A stretch of DNA of 64,000 nt from Lampropedia hyalina DSM 16112 (GTDB lineage Bacteria > Pseudomonadota > Gammaproteobacteria > Burkholderiales > Burkholderiaceae_C): the NCBI RefSeq assembly GCF_900129055.1, contig NZ_FQUZ01000008.1, positions 1 through 64,000 on the forward strand, read 5' to 3'. The position numbers and the translations under genes were made by a program. A model generated the notes under the pieces. That model worked only from the letters and a program-made list of their open reading frames with translations. It was not told the origin of the DNA and made no database searches. Positions 46,543 through 56,295 of the stretch are shown here, piece by piece. Positions within the stretch are counted from its first letter, which is position 1, and every line of letters starts with the position of its first letter.

Positions 46543-48783
46543 ATGTCCATTTTCAACAAAGTCGTCAAAGAATTTCAATGGGGTGAGCACAAGGTCGTGC
46601 TGGAGACGGGTGAAATCGCCCGCCAGGCCAGTGGCTCCGTGCTGGTCAATATCGAGGACACCGTCGTGCTGGCCACGGTGGTTGCCAGCAAGGAAGCCAA
46701 GCCCGGCCAGGACTTCTTCCCGCTGACCGTCGATTACATCGAGAAGGCCTATGCTGCGGGCAAGATTCCCGGCAGCTTCTTCAAGCGCGAAGCCAAGCCC
46801 AGCGAACTGGAAACCCTCACCAGCCGCCTGATCGACCGCCCGATCCGCCCGCTGTTCCCCGAAGGCTTCTACAACGAAGTGCATGTGGTGGTGCATACCA
46901 TCTCCCTGAACCCCGAAGTGGATGCCGACATCGCCGCGCTGGTGGGCGTGAGTGCCGCGCTGGCTATTTCCGGCATTCCGTTCAACGGCCCGATTGGTGC
47001 GGCGCGCGTGGGCTACGTCAATGGCCAGTATGTGCTCAACCCCGGCAAGACTGTGCGCAAGAACAGCAAGCTGGACCTGGTGGTGGCCGGTACGGAAACC
47101 GCCGTGCTGATGGTCGAATCCGAAGCCGATCAGCTCAGCGAAGACATCATGCTGGGTGCGGTGGTGTTCGGCCACGATCAGGGCAAGGTCGCCATCGAGG
47201 CCATCCACGAACTGGTGCGCGACGCTGGCAAACCCGTCTGGGACTGGCAAGCCGCTGAAAAAGATCAGGACTTTGTCGCCAGGATCAAGGAACTGGGCGA
47301 CGCAGAACTGCGCGCCGCCTACCAGATTCGCTCCAAGCAGGCCCGCACCCAGGCCACCCGCGCCGTCTATGCCAAGGTCAAGCAAGGGCTGGCAGAGCAG
47401 GGTGTGGAGTTCGACCCCATCAAGGTGGACAACGAACTGTTCGACATCGAGGCCGCCATCGTGCGGGGCCAGATTCTGGCGGGCGAGCCTCGCATCGACG
47501 GCCGCGACACCCGCACCGTGCGCCCGATTGAAATCCGCAACGGCGTGCTGCCCCGCACCCACGGTTCCTCCCTCTTTACCCGTGGCGAAACCCAGGCACT
47601 GGTGCTGACCACGCTGGGAACCGAGCGCGATGCCCAGCGCATTGACGCGCTGGCAGGCGAGTACGAAGAACGCTTCATGTTGCACTACAACATGCCTCCC
47701 TTCGCAACGGGTGAAGTGGGACGCATGGGCTCCACCAAACGCCGCGAAATCGGCCACGGTCGTCTGGCCAAGCGCGCTCTCGAAGCCGTGCTGCCTTCGC
47801 GCGACGAATTCCCCTACGTCATGCGCGTGGTCTCGGAAATCACCGAATCCAACGGCTCGTCCTCGATGGCTTCCGTCTGCGGCGGCTGCCTGTCACTGAT
47901 GGATGCCGGCGTGCCGCTGAAGGCACATGTGGCCGGCATTGCCATGGGCCTTATCAAGGAAGACAACCGCTTTGCCGTGCTGACCGACATCCTCGGCGAT
48001 GAAGACCACCTGGGCGACATGGACTTCAAGGTGGCCGGAACCACCACCGGCATCACCGCCTTGCAGATGGACATCAAGATTCAGGGCATCACCCGCGAAA
48101 TCATGCAGGTCGCACTGGCCCAGGCACAGGAAGCACGTCTGCACATTCTCGGCAAGATGCAGGAATCGCTGGGCGAGGCCAAGACCGAAGTCTCCAACTT
48201 CGCGCCCAAGCTCTACACCATCAAGATCAACCCCGAGAAAATCCGTGACCTGATCGGCAAGGGTGGTGCCACCATCCGCCAGCTCACCGAGGAAACCGGC
48301 ACACAGATCGACATTGCCGAAGATGGCACCGTCACCGTCGCCGCCGTCGATACCGCTAAGGCCGACGAAGCCAAACGCCGCATCGAGGAAATCACAGCCG
48401 AAGCCGAAGTCGGCAAGGTCTATGAAGGCCCGGTGGTCAAGCTGCTGGACTTTGGCGCGCTGGTCAATATCCTGCCCGGCAAGGATGGCCTGCTGCACAT
48501 CAGCCAGATCGCCCACGAGCGCGTCGAAAAAGTCAGCGACTATCTGCAAGAAGGCCAGGTCATCCAGGTCAAGGTGCTGGAAACCGACGAAAAAGGCCGC
48601 ATCAAGCTCTCGCGCAAGGCACTGCTGGAGCGTCCCGACAACGGTGATCGCGCTCCCCGTGGCGACCGTAGGCCACAGCGGCAGGCTGAAGTGGCCGAAC
48701 AGGCCGAGGGTGGGTATGTGACCGACAACCAGCCAGGCGAAAGCGAAGCCGCAGTGGAGCCGCAGCCCCAGTCCGGGCAATGA
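46543..48783 (+). CDS. pnp: Polyribonucleotide nucleotidyltransferase
   Basis: This 746-residue 3'-5' phosphorolytic exoribonuclease forms trimers and is part of RNA-degrading complexes. Two RNase PH-like domains (about residues 10-230 and 310-540; [39 protein letters not shown]) are followed by a KH domain ([20 protein letters not shown], about 566-585) and an S1 domain ([20 protein letters not shown], about 628-647). The C-terminal tail is Glu/Gln-rich. GAGAGGAATCC precedes the ATG. Confidence 0.97.
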   Translation: MSIFNKVVKEFQWGEHKVVLETGEIARQASGSVLVNIEDTVVLATVVASKEAKPGQDFFPLTVDYIEKAYAAGKIPGSFFKREAKPSELETLTSRLIDRPIRPLFPEGFYNEVHVVVHTISLNPEVDADIAALVGVSAALAISGIPFNGPIGAARVGYVNGQYVLNPGKTVRKNSKLDLVVAGTETAVLMVESEADQLSEDIMLGAVVFGHDQGKVAIEAIHELVRDAGKPVWDWQAAEKDQDFVARIKELGDAELRAAYQIRSKQARTQATRAVYAKVKQGLAEQGVEFDPIKVDNELFDIEAAIVRGQILAGEPRIDGRDTRTVRPIEIRNGVLPRTHGSSLFTRGETQALVLTTLGTERDAQRIDALAGEYEERFMLHYNMPPFATGEVGRMGSTKRREIGHGRLAKRALEAVLPSRDEFPYVMRVVSEITESNGSSSMASVCGGCLSLMDAGVPLKAHVAGIAMGLIKEDNRFAVLTDILGDEDHLGDMDFKVAGTTTGITALQMDIKIQGITREIMQVALAQAQEARLHILGKMQESLGEAKTEVSNFAPKLYTIKINPEKIRDLIGKGGATIRQLTEETGTQIDIAEDGTVTVAAVDTAKADEAKRRIEEITAEAEVGKVYEGPVVKLLDFGALVNILPGKDGLLHISQIAHERVEKVSDYLQEGQVIQVKVLETDEKGRIKLSRKALLERPDNGDRAPRGDRRPQRQAEVAEQAEGGYVTDNQPGESEAAVEPQPQSGQ

Positions 48784-48829
48784 CACCCCACGCACCGGCC
48801 AAGGCCACACACCAACAGGAGAACATGAC

Positions 48830-49597
48830 ATGGCACGCAAGCTGATTGTGGGCAACTGGAAGATGAACGGATCACGGCAAGCCAATCAGGCCTTGCTGGA
48901 GGGACTGCGGGCCGGTTGGGCAGAACTGCCCACCGCATCGGCTGCCGATGCGGTGGCCGTCGCAGTGGCTCCTCCTGCCGTGTATCTGGAACAGGTGGGT
49001 GGCCTGCTGGATGCGTCGGAAATTGCACTGGCCGCACAGGACGTGGCAGTTGCCGATACCGGTGCCTACACCGGGGACATTTCTGCCCCGATGTTGCGGG
49101 AGCTGAAGGTGCGCTATGCCATCGTCGGACATTCCGAGCGGCGCAAATACCAGGGCGAAACCGATGCCATCGTGGCAGAAAAAGCCGCAGCGGCACTGCG
49201 CCACGGCCTGACACCGATTGTCTGCGTCGGCGAAACGCTGCAAGAGCGCGATGCCGGTCAGGCACTTGCGATCGTGCAGGCACAATTGCAGGCCGTGCTG
49301 GCGCACAATGCGGCACAGCTTGCCGATCTGGTGGTGGCCTATGAACCCGTCTGGGCGATCGGAACCGGCAGAACGGCCACGCCCGAACAGGCACAGGAAG
49401 TCCACGCGGCACTGCGGGTTCTGTTGCAGGAAGCGGGCGTTGCGCATGTGCCTGTACTGTACGGTGGCAGCATGAATGCGGCCAATGCCGCAGAGCTGCT
49501 GGCCCAGCCCGATATCGATGGTGGCCTGATTGGCGGAGCGGCACTCAAGGCTGCGGATTTTCTGGCCATCATTGCCGCCGCCCGGCGGCTGGCCTGA
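48830..49597 (+). CDS. tpiA: Triosephosphate isomerase
   Basis: This 255-residue TIM barrel interconverts dihydroxyacetone phosphate and glyceraldehyde 3-phosphate. Active-site Lys is in [11 protein letters not shown], His in [16 protein letters not shown] and Glu in [31 protein letters not shown] binds the phosphate. CAGGAGAACATGAC precedes the ATG. It lies 46 bases after pnp and 107 bases before secG, a common order in Burkholderiales. Confidence 0.97.
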   Translation: MARKLIVGNWKMNGSRQANQALLEGLRAGWAELPTASAADAVAVAVAPPAVYLEQVGGLLDASEIALAAQDVAVADTGAYTGDISAPMLRELKVRYAIVGHSERRKYQGETDAIVAEKAAAALRHGLTPIVCVGETLQERDAGQALAIVQAQLQAVLAHNAAQLADLVVAYEPVWAIGTGRTATPEQAQEVHAALRVLLQEAGVAHVPVLYGGSMNAANAAELLAQPDIDGGLIGGAALKAADFLAIIAAARRLA

Positions 49598-49704
49598 GGG
49601 ATTTGGCTGTTTGCCCGAATGAACCCGCAGTACCGTGCAGCATCAGCAGGAATGCGGGAAAATCAGGGCAGGTGGTAAATACAATCAATTAGAGGAAGAA
49701 AACG

Positions 49705-50277
49705 ATGTTGATCAACATTGTGGTGGCCATTCAGATTCTGGCTGCCTTGGTCATGGCCGGTTTGGTCTTGGTGCAGCACGGCAAAGGGGCTGACATGGGG
49801 GCGGCATTCGGCAGCGGAAGCTCCGGCAGCCTGTTTGGAGCGAGTGGCAGTGCCAACTTCCTCTCGCGCATGACGGCAGTTGCCGCCACCGTGTTCTTTG
49901 CCAGCACACTTTCATTGGCATTCCTGGCCAGCGAAGGCATCCGGCAACCCGCCACAGGGGGCAGCAGCGTGCTGGAAAGTGCCGTGCCGTTTGCTCCGGC
50001 AGTGCCGGAAAGTGGTGCAGTTTCGGCCATTCCCGGTATTGGCGATGTACCGCCTGCTCCAGTGCCTGCCGTGCCCGAAGCCAGCGCGCCGTCTTCTGAT
50101 GCGCTGACAGCACCTGAGGATGGCACCGCTGTACCCCCAGCCGATCTAACTGAGGCGGCCCCAACGGTAGAGAATGCAGTTCAGGGCAGTGATGCGAACC
50201 CTCCTGCATCGGATGCTGTCGAAACAGAGTCGGTGGATAGTCGGCAATCCGGTGAAATTCCGGGCTCTGGTTCCTGA
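49705..50277 (+). CDS. secG: Preprotein translocase subunit SecG with extended tail
   Basis: This small SecYEG subunit has two membrane segments (about residues 3-22 and 52-71) and the family motif [20 protein letters not shown] with [16 protein letters not shown]. At 190 residues it is longer than the 75-130 usual in the family because of a Pro/Ala/Glu-rich C-terminal tail (from about residue 80), likely disordered. AGAGGAAGAAAACG precedes the ATG. The gene for SecG before NADH dehydrogenase is usual, but here tRNA-Gly on the opposite strand follows. Confidence 0.92.
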   Translation: MLINIVVAIQILAALVMAGLVLVQHGKGADMGAAFGSGSSGSLFGASGSANFLSRMTAVAATVFFASTLSLAFLASEGIRQPATGGSSVLESAVPFAPAVPESGAVSAIPGIGDVPPAPVPAVPEASAPSSDALTAPEDGTAVPPADLTEAAPTVENAVQGSDANPPASDAVETESVDSRQSGEIPGSGS

Positions 50278-50510
50278 AGAAGAATGCCCGCAGACAAGGT
50301 TCGTTATGCTGGATTCAATCCGGCATAACGTATCGTTTGGATAATCAAGAAGATCGAGAGGGCTTCAAGTACGTGAAAGTGCGATTGCGCAGGCGATCTG
50401 CATCGGCATCACTGCTGTGTCTCTCACAAAGCCTGGCTTGATGAGGACCTGAATCTGTACAATCGTGCAGATTCACAGGTCATTTTTTTGTGTGTAGGCA
50501 TGCAGACAAT
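50278..50510. other. Intergenic region after secG with stem-loop
   Basis: No gene is seen. The notable structure is CGTTATGCTGGATT / AATCCGGCATAACG at 50302-50330, a 14-bp stem with one G-U pair and a two-base loop, 25 bases after the secG stop. It may stop or stabilise the secG transcript, although no T run follows. Confidence 0.5.
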
Positions 50511-50547
50511 AAAAAAGGCCAAAACAAGAAGTTTTTGGCCTTTTTTT
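50511..50547 (-). terminator. Rho-independent terminator of tRNA-Gly
   Basis: AAAAAAGGCCAAAAC and GTTTTTGGCCTTTTTTT pair around a five-base loop. It lies 7 bases beyond the 3' end of tRNA-Gly on the minus strand, with T runs on both sides, so it may act in both directions. Confidence 0.8.
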
Positions 50548-50554
50548 GCGATTC

Positions 50555-50630
50555 TGGAGCGGGAAACCGGGTTCGAACCGGCGACCTCAACCTTGGCAAG
50601 GTTGCGCTCTACCAACTGAGCTATTCCCGC
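50555..50630 (-). tRNA. tRNA-Gly (GCC)
   Basis: Minus strand: acceptor GCGGGAA pairs with TTCCCGC, then T and CCA. The anticodon loop is TTGCCAA with anticodon GCC; D arm AGCTCAGTTGGTAGAGC and T loop GGTTCGAACC are standard. 76 bases. Confidence 0.95.
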
Positions 50631-50792
50631 ATTTGTTGAATTGGTGTTTGCATCAACAAGACCAGCATTATGGCAGAAAATTTTTCTCTTTTGGAGAAAA
50701 TGAAGTTGTTTTTTCTATTTTGTGCAGGCATGTCCTGGAGACTTGTTTCTGGCGCGGCCATGCGCAACGGGAATCGGTGACACAATACCGCC

Positions 50793-51767
50793 ATGGCACG
50801 TCCCCGTTTTCTTCCCGACAATTTCACGCTGACGCTGATTGCGACGGTTTTGCTGGCCACGTTTCTGCCGGTGCATGGTGCAGGGGCTGTGGCGTTTTCA
50901 TGGGTCACGCATCTGGCGATTGGTCTGCTGTTCTTCATGCACGGGGCGAAGCTGTCGCCCCAGCAGATCGTGGCGGGCATGGGGCACTGGCGGCTGCATG
51001 TGTTGGTGTTTGCCTGTACGTTCGCCCTGTTTCCGCTGCTGGGTTGGCTGGCGCGACCGTGGCTTGCATCCATTTTGGGGCAGGAACTGGCATTGGGCAT
51101 GTTGTATCTGTGTGCCTTGCCTGCCACGGTGCAGTCGGCGATTGCCTTCACTTCGCTGGCACGGGGCAATATTCCGGCGGCGATTTGCAGTGCGGCAGCT
51201 TCCAGCTTGCTGGGGATTTTCATCACACCGTTTCTGGTACTGTGGCTGATGGGAGTGCAGGGCGAGACATCCACGCTGGAGGCCATTCAGAAGATCGTGT
51301 TGCAATTGCTGGTGCCATTTGTAGCCGGGCAGTTGGCGCGTCGCTGGATTGGCGGCTGGGTCAATCGCAACAAGGGCTGGCTGAAGAATGTGGATCAGAC
51401 TTCCATTTTGCTGGTGGTGTACACGGCGTTCAGTCAGGCGGTGTCCGAAGGGCTGTGGCGCAATGTTCCGGTGGGCCATTTGCTGGCCTTGGTGCTGGTG
51501 TGTTCGCTGTTGCTGGTGGTGGTGCTGGGGATGGTGTGGTGGTTGGGCAAGTTGTGGGGTTTCCCGCTGGAAGACCGCATTACCATTCTGTTCTGTGGCT
51601 CGAAGAAGAGTCTGGCCACGGGTGTGCCGATGGCACAGGTGCTGTTTGCCGGGGGAGCCATTGGGGTGATGATTCTGCCGATCATGGTGTTCCACCAGAT
51701 TCAGTTGATGGTCTGTGCTGTGCTGGCACAGCGTTTCGCCCAGCGGCCCGAAGAAACACAGACTTGA
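50793..51767 (+). CDS. Bile acid:sodium symporter (BASS/YfeH-like) family transporter
   Basis: This 324-residue inner-membrane protein with about ten membrane segments shows SBF-like blocks: LAIGLLFFMHGAKLSPQQIV, LYLCALPATVQSAIAFTSLA, RGNIPAAICSAAASSLLGIF and ILFCGSKKSLATGVPMAQVL. These match the YfeH branch. Members carry organic anions with sodium; the substrate here is unknown. Not obviously linked to a neighbour; 62 bases separate it from the peptidase gene. Confidence 0.88.
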   Translation: MARPRFLPDNFTLTLIATVLLATFLPVHGAGAVAFSWVTHLAIGLLFFMHGAKLSPQQIVAGMGHWRLHVLVFACTFALFPLLGWLARPWLASILGQELALGMLYLCALPATVQSAIAFTSLARGNIPAAICSAAASSLLGIFITPFLVLWLMGVQGETSTLEAIQKIVLQLLVPFVAGQLARRWIGGWVNRNKGWLKNVDQTSILLVVYTAFSQAVSEGLWRNVPVGHLLALVLVCSLLLVVVLGMVWWLGKLWGFPLEDRITILFCGSKKSLATGVPMAQVLFAGGAIGVMILPIMVFHQIQLMVCAVLAQRFAQRPEETQT

Positions 51768-51829
51768 ATTTCTCCGCCTGCACCCCGAACTGTATTTCCG
51801 TACCTTTTTCTCTGTTTTGATGAATTGCC

Positions 51830-53860
51830 ATGCCCAACCCGTTGCTGAATATTACCGATCTTCCCGCCTTTGACCAGATTCGCGCCGAACACATTGGCCC
51901 GGCCATCGACGCTTTGCTGAGCGAGGCTGCCACGGCACTGGAGACGGTGACGCAGCCCGATTTCCCCGCCAGTTGGGAGGAAACCACCCAGGTGCTGGAT
52001 GTGGCCACCGAGCGTTTCGGCAAGGCCTGGGGCGTGGTGGGGCATTTGAGCGGAGTGGCCGACAGCCCGGAAATCCGCGCCGCCTACAACGAGGCCCTGC
52101 CCAAGGTAACGGAGTTCTTTACCCGTCTGGGGGCCGATGAGCGTTTGTATGCCAAGTACAAGGCGATTGATCCGGTGACGCTGAATGCGGAGCAAAAGCG
52201 TGCCCACGCGCTGGCCTTGCGTGGTTTTGTGCTTTCGGGTGCGGAGCTTCAGGGGCAGGCGCGTGAGCGTTTTGCGCAGATTCAGGAGCGGCTGGCGGCC
52301 TTGCAGCAGAAGTTCAGCGAGAACGTGCTCGATGCCACCGATACCTATGCCTATTTCGCCAGTGCGGATGAGGTGCAAGGCTTGCCCGATGATGTATTGC
52401 AGGCCACTGCGCAGGCTGCCCATGCCGATGGCAAGCCGGGGCAATACAAGCTGTCGCTGAAGATGCCGGTGTATCTGCCGGTGCTGCAATATGCCGAGAA
52501 CCGTGCCTTGCGTGAGCGGCTGTTCCATGCGAATGCGATTCGGGCCTCCGATCTGGCCCCACAAGAGCAGCAGGCTTTCGACAATACGGCGGTGATTGCC
52601 GAGATTCTGGCCCTGCGCCGCGAGGAAGCACTACTGCTGGGCTTCCAGAATTACGCTGAACTGTCGCTGGCCCCGAAGATGGCCGATTCGCCCGAGCAGG
52701 TGGTGGCGTTCCTGCACGATCTGGCCCAACGTGCCCGCCTCTATGCCGAAAAGGATGTGGCCGATCTGCGCAGCTTTGCCAAGGACGAACTGGGGCTGGA
52801 TGATCCCCAGCCCTGGGACTGGACGTTCGTCTCCGAGAAGCTCAAGCAGGCACGCTACAGCTTCAGCGATCAGGAGGTGAAACGCTACTTCCCCGCACCC
52901 AAGGTGTTGCAGGGCTTGTTCGACATCATCGAGCAGTTGTTTGATGTGGCGATTCGTGCGGATGAAGGTGCCGTCTGGAACCCCGCCGTGACGCTGTACC
53001 GGCTGGAGCGGCAAGGGCAACTGGTGGGGCAGTTCTACCTGGATCAGCCCGCGCGTGCAGGCAAGCGTGGCGGGGCCTGGATGGACGATATGCGCGGCCG
53101 CTGGCTGCGCCCCGACACCCGCCAGTTGCAGACACCGGTCGCATATCTGGTCTGCAACTTTGCCGAAGGCACGGCCGAGCAGCCTGCCTTGCTGACCCAC
53201 GATGACGTGACCACACTGTTCCATGAATTCGGCCACGGCCTGCACCACCTGCTCACCCAGGTGAACGAGCGCGATGTCTCGGGCATCAGCGGTGTGGAAT
53301 GGGATGCGGTGGAACTGCCCAGCCAGTTCATGGAGAATTTCTGCTGGGAGTGGCCGGTGTTGCAGAACATGACGGCGCACACCGAAACCGGCGAGCCACT
53401 GCCGCGTGCCCTCTACGACAAGATGCTGGCAGCCAAAAATTTCCAGAGTGGCATGCAGACCCTGCGTCAGGTGGAGTTCGCCCTGTTCGACATGCTGCTG
53501 CACATGGCCGAACAACCCGACGCACTGCAAGTGCTGCGCACCGTGCGCGAGGAGGTATCGGTACTGCCTGCCGCACCCTACAGCCGCACTCCCCATGCCT
53601 TCAGCCATATTTTTGCCGGAGGCTATGCGGCTGGTTACTACAGCTACAAATGGGCGGAAGTGCTCAGTGCCGATGTTTATGCGGCCTTCGAGGAGGAGGC
53701 ACTGCCCGATGGCACGGCGTCACCAGCCACCGGTCAACGCTATCTGCACAGCATTCTGGAAGCGGGCGGCAGCCGTCCGGCACTGGAGTCGTTCAAGGCA
53801 TTCCGGGGGCGTGAGCCACAGATTGATGCCCTGTTGCGGCACCAGGGCATGGCGGCCTGA
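51830..53860 (+). CDS. prlC: Oligopeptidase A (M3 metallopeptidase)
   Basis: This 676-residue cytosolic zinc peptidase degrades oligopeptides including cleaved signal peptides. The HExxH zinc motif is TLFHEFGHGLHHLLTQ near residue 466, with the third ligand region SGVEWDAVELPSQFMENFCW after it. FNRAYFDQPAR-type substrate segment GQFYLDQPARAGKRGGAWMD precedes it. Length matches PrlC. Confidence 0.94.
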   Translation: MPNPLLNITDLPAFDQIRAEHIGPAIDALLSEAATALETVTQPDFPASWEETTQVLDVATERFGKAWGVVGHLSGVADSPEIRAAYNEALPKVTEFFTRLGADERLYAKYKAIDPVTLNAEQKRAHALALRGFVLSGAELQGQARERFAQIQERLAALQQKFSENVLDATDTYAYFASADEVQGLPDDVLQATAQAAHADGKPGQYKLSLKMPVYLPVLQYAENRALRERLFHANAIRASDLAPQEQQAFDNTAVIAEILALRREEALLLGFQNYAELSLAPKMADSPEQVVAFLHDLAQRARLYAEKDVADLRSFAKDELGLDDPQPWDWTFVSEKLKQARYSFSDQEVKRYFPAPKVLQGLFDIIEQLFDVAIRADEGAVWNPAVTLYRLERQGQLVGQFYLDQPARAGKRGGAWMDDMRGRWLRPDTRQLQTPVAYLVCNFAEGTAEQPALLTHDDVTTLFHEFGHGLHHLLTQVNERDVSGISGVEWDAVELPSQFMENFCWEWPVLQNMTAHTETGEPLPRALYDKMLAAKNFQSGMQTLRQVEFALFDMLLHMAEQPDALQVLRTVREEVSVLPAAPYSRTPHAFSHIFAGGYAAGYYSYKWAEVLSADVYAAFEEEALPDGTASPATGQRYLHSILEAGGSRPALESFKAFRGREPQIDALLRHQGMAA

Positions 53861-53901
53861 ACATAGGCCGATTTTCTGCACCATTGGTTGCGATCCAGGC
53901 C

Positions 53902-54336
53902 ATGCACGCTTTTCAGATGACCACTTCGCTGCTGGGGCTGGGTCTGGCGGTGCTGATCGTATGGCTGATCCGCCGCGATGACCTGTACATCCGCCATGCC
54001 CTGTTCTGGCTGTTCGTGGCCGTGCTGGCAGCGGTGCTGGGGCTGTGGCCCGGCAGCATCGACTGGATGGGCGATCTGGTGGGCATCCGTTACTCGCCTG
54101 CGCTGATCTTGTTGTGTGCGGTGCTGGTGCTGTTCGTCAAGACCTTGCATGCCGACGTGGTGAATACACGGCTGGAGATGGAGTTGCGGCACCTGAAGCA
54201 GTCGGTGGCCTTGCTGGAGGCCGAGCGTGCGGGGCTGCGTGTGGGGGCACAGGATGGCGTTGTGCAAGAGTCGGGGCAAGGGCTTTCGGCCGACGATGCC
54301 AGCAATGACACACCCAAGGCCTCGGGTTCAGCCTGA
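53902..54336 (+). CDS. DUF2304 small membrane protein
   Basis: This 144-residue protein has three predicted membrane segments (about residues 4-23, 31-51, 66-85) and a C-terminal coiled coil (RLEMELRHLKQSVALLEAER). DUF2304 proteins are usually encoded beside glycosyltransferases and are thought to assist membrane glycan synthesis. Here the convergent gene is a glycosyltransferase whose end overlaps by nine bases. The ATG at 53902 is chosen over a TTG at 53884. Function not established. Confidence 0.75.
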   Translation: MHAFQMTTSLLGLGLAVLIVWLIRRDDLYIRHALFWLFVAVLAAVLGLWPGSIDWMGDLVGIRYSPALILLCAVLVLFVKTLHADVVNTRLEMELRHLKQSVALLEAERAGLRVGAQDGVVQESGQGLSADDASNDTPKASGSA

Positions 54337-56277
54337 CCGCGAATCATCGGATGGGCGGCCACGCCATGTGGCCAGATACATCACGGCGGCTTCCAGCAGA
54401 AAATGGCTGCGGCGCAACAGATGCACGGCCTTCGGTGCGGCAGTGGCGGGTGGGCGGTCCAGTGAGGGCAAACGGATGGTTTGGGTACGCAGACCGGCCT
54501 GGCGCATCAGCACCGGAATGCCCAGTTCCGGTACATCCAGCATCGATGCAGGGGCATGGAGCAGTTGCACCATGGCAGCACGGTGGCACAGTTGCAGGCT
54601 GTGGGCAAGATGGGTGTGAGGGCACAGTCCGGTGAGCCGCTGAATCCAGCGCACAGTCACTCTGGGCCGGTGCGGAGCCTGGTGGGCGGGCACTCCCACC
54701 AGCCAGTCCACTTCGTCGTGGCTGGCGGCAATCAGTTGTTCCAGCGCAGTGGGCAACGATGCCCGGTTGGATGCGCAGGCCAGTGTCCCTGCAGGCAGTT
54801 GCAGGCACTGGCGATAGCCGCCGCGCAATGCCCACCGAACCCCGGTTTGAATGGTGTGCAGGGCGTCGCCCTCGCCGGGCAGGTGAATCACGACCATGCC
54901 TGCCTGTGCAGCCTGTCGCTTCAGCAGGGCCTGGAATGCCGGTGCATTGCCCACCTCGTTTACCAGTACCACATCGCCCCATTGCTGGAGTGTGCGCAGC
55001 CACTCGAGTGCCTTGTGCAGCGCGTTTGCTTCCAGTGGATGGTGCAGGGGAACGACCAGCAGGCGTTGCTGCGATGCCTGGCGGTTTTCGGGCAGCATGG
55101 CGCGGTACAGGGAGTGCACTTGCAGACTGCTGGAGTCGATGGAGAACAAGCGTCGTGCTGCCTGTTGGCCAGCCAGCCCGAGTGTGTGCCGCAGCTTGGG
55201 GTGTTGCTGCAAGTGTTGCAAGCCCATCCGCCATGCCTGAATGTCCCCCAGTGGAATGCACAGCCCTGCGCCCGACTGGCGAATCAGCCAGGGCATGCCC
55301 GAGCCTGGCAGGTCGGATACCACGCAGGGTTTGCCGAATTGCATGGCTTCCACCAGTGCCAGCCCGAAGGCTTCGGTGCGCTCCAGCGAGGCCAGAGCGA
55401 ATACCTCGCAACTTTCCAGCAAGGCAAACTTTTGTGCTTCGGTCACATTCCCCAGCAGTTGCACGGGCGCGGCGGGGCCAGTGTGGGGCTGCAATTCGTC
55501 GATCAGGGTTTGCAGACGTGGTTGCAGATCGCCGCCGCCGACAATCAGCAACTGCACCTGCTCCATGCCGCACACAGCACGAATCAGAGTCTCGAAACCT
55601 TTGTAATAGGTCAGACGGCCAATCGACAGCACACGCAAATGGCCTGTCTTCCAGGGCAGGGGGGGCGTGGCTGCCGGGTTGTCGATGGTTTCGGGGGTGT
55701 GCTCGTCAGGCTCATGCAGCCCCAGGGGAATGGCGACACATTTGTCACGCCATGGGCGCAGCGTGGCACTCGCTTGCAGGTAGGGGGGGGAGGTGGCGAT
55801 CACATAGCGTGCCTGCGCCAGAATGCCGGTCTCGAATGGCCGGTAGAGCCGATAGGCCAGGGCGAGGGTGCGTTGCTGGTCTGATACCACCACATCGGAA
55901 TGCCAGTGCACCACCCACGGTACGCGCCGCGCCGCTGGAATCAGCAGCAGCCAGAACACCGCGACATTGGGCATGTGCAGGTGCAGCACGTCCGGCCTGA
56001 AGCTTCGGAGGTGGCGCACGATGGCCCACGGAAAGCCCAGCGCAATCGGCGTGAAGATCATGTGAATCTGCACCTTCAGGCGGGTCAGCCAGGGAGGGTC
56101 TTCCGGCAGCGGCGTGCCATGCACCAGGGCGCGGGCATCCATGCCGCTGGCGCGTTGCTGCCGCAACAGATCGGCCAGGTAGGTTTCCATGCCGCCTCGA
56201 TAGGGCGGGTGGAACTTGCCGATGTGCAGAATGCGGTGCGGGGTGCTGGCCGCACGATGGGGGGGCAGACGCTGCAT
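54328..56277 (-). CDS. Two-domain glycosyltransferase: GT4 fused to GT2-like domain
   Basis: This 649-residue protein has two parts. Residues 1 to about 385 are a GT-B family 4 transferase: HIGKFHPPYRGGMETYLADL, VLSIGRLTYYKGFETLIRAV and EAFGLALVEAMQFGKPCVVS with the EX7E motif. From about 395 to 640 comes a GT2-type (DPM1-like) Rossmann segment, with LRTLQQWGDVVLVNEVGNAP, VVIHLPGEGDALHTIQTGVR and CLQLPAGTLACA where an active DxD would be expected. The acidic residues of a working GT2 site are missing, so the second half may be a non-catalytic relic. It lies 18 bases after the GT-C/TPR gene, probably in one operon. Confidence 0.82.
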   Translation of the reverse strand: MQRLPPHRAASTPHRILHIGKFHPPYRGGMETYLADLLRQQRASGMDARALVHGTPLPEDPPWLTRLKVQIHMIFTPIALGFPWAIVRHLRSFRPDVLHLHMPNVAVFWLLLIPAARRVPWVVHWHSDVVVSDQQRTLALAYRLYRPFETGILAQARYVIATSPPYLQASATLRPWRDKCVAIPLGLHEPDEHTPETIDNPAATPPLPWKTGHLRVLSIGRLTYYKGFETLIRAVCGMEQVQLLIVGGGDLQPRLQTLIDELQPHTGPAAPVQLLGNVTEAQKFALLESCEVFALASLERTEAFGLALVEAMQFGKPCVVSDLPGSGMPWLIRQSGAGLCIPLGDIQAWRMGLQHLQQHPKLRHTLGLAGQQAARRLFSIDSSSLQVHSLYRAMLPENRQASQQRLLVVPLHHPLEANALHKALEWLRTLQQWGDVVLVNEVGNAPAFQALLKRQAAQAGMVVIHLPGEGDALHTIQTGVRWALRGGYRQCLQLPAGTLACASNRASLPTALEQLIAASHDEVDWLVGVPAHQAPHRPRVTVRWIQRLTGLCPHTHLAHSLQLCHRAAMVQLLHAPASMLDVPELGIPVLMRQAGLRTQTIRLPSLDRPPATAAPKAVHLLRRSHFLLEAAVMYLATWRGRPSDDSRSG

Positions 56278-56295
56278 GCCGTGGTTGCCGTAGCG

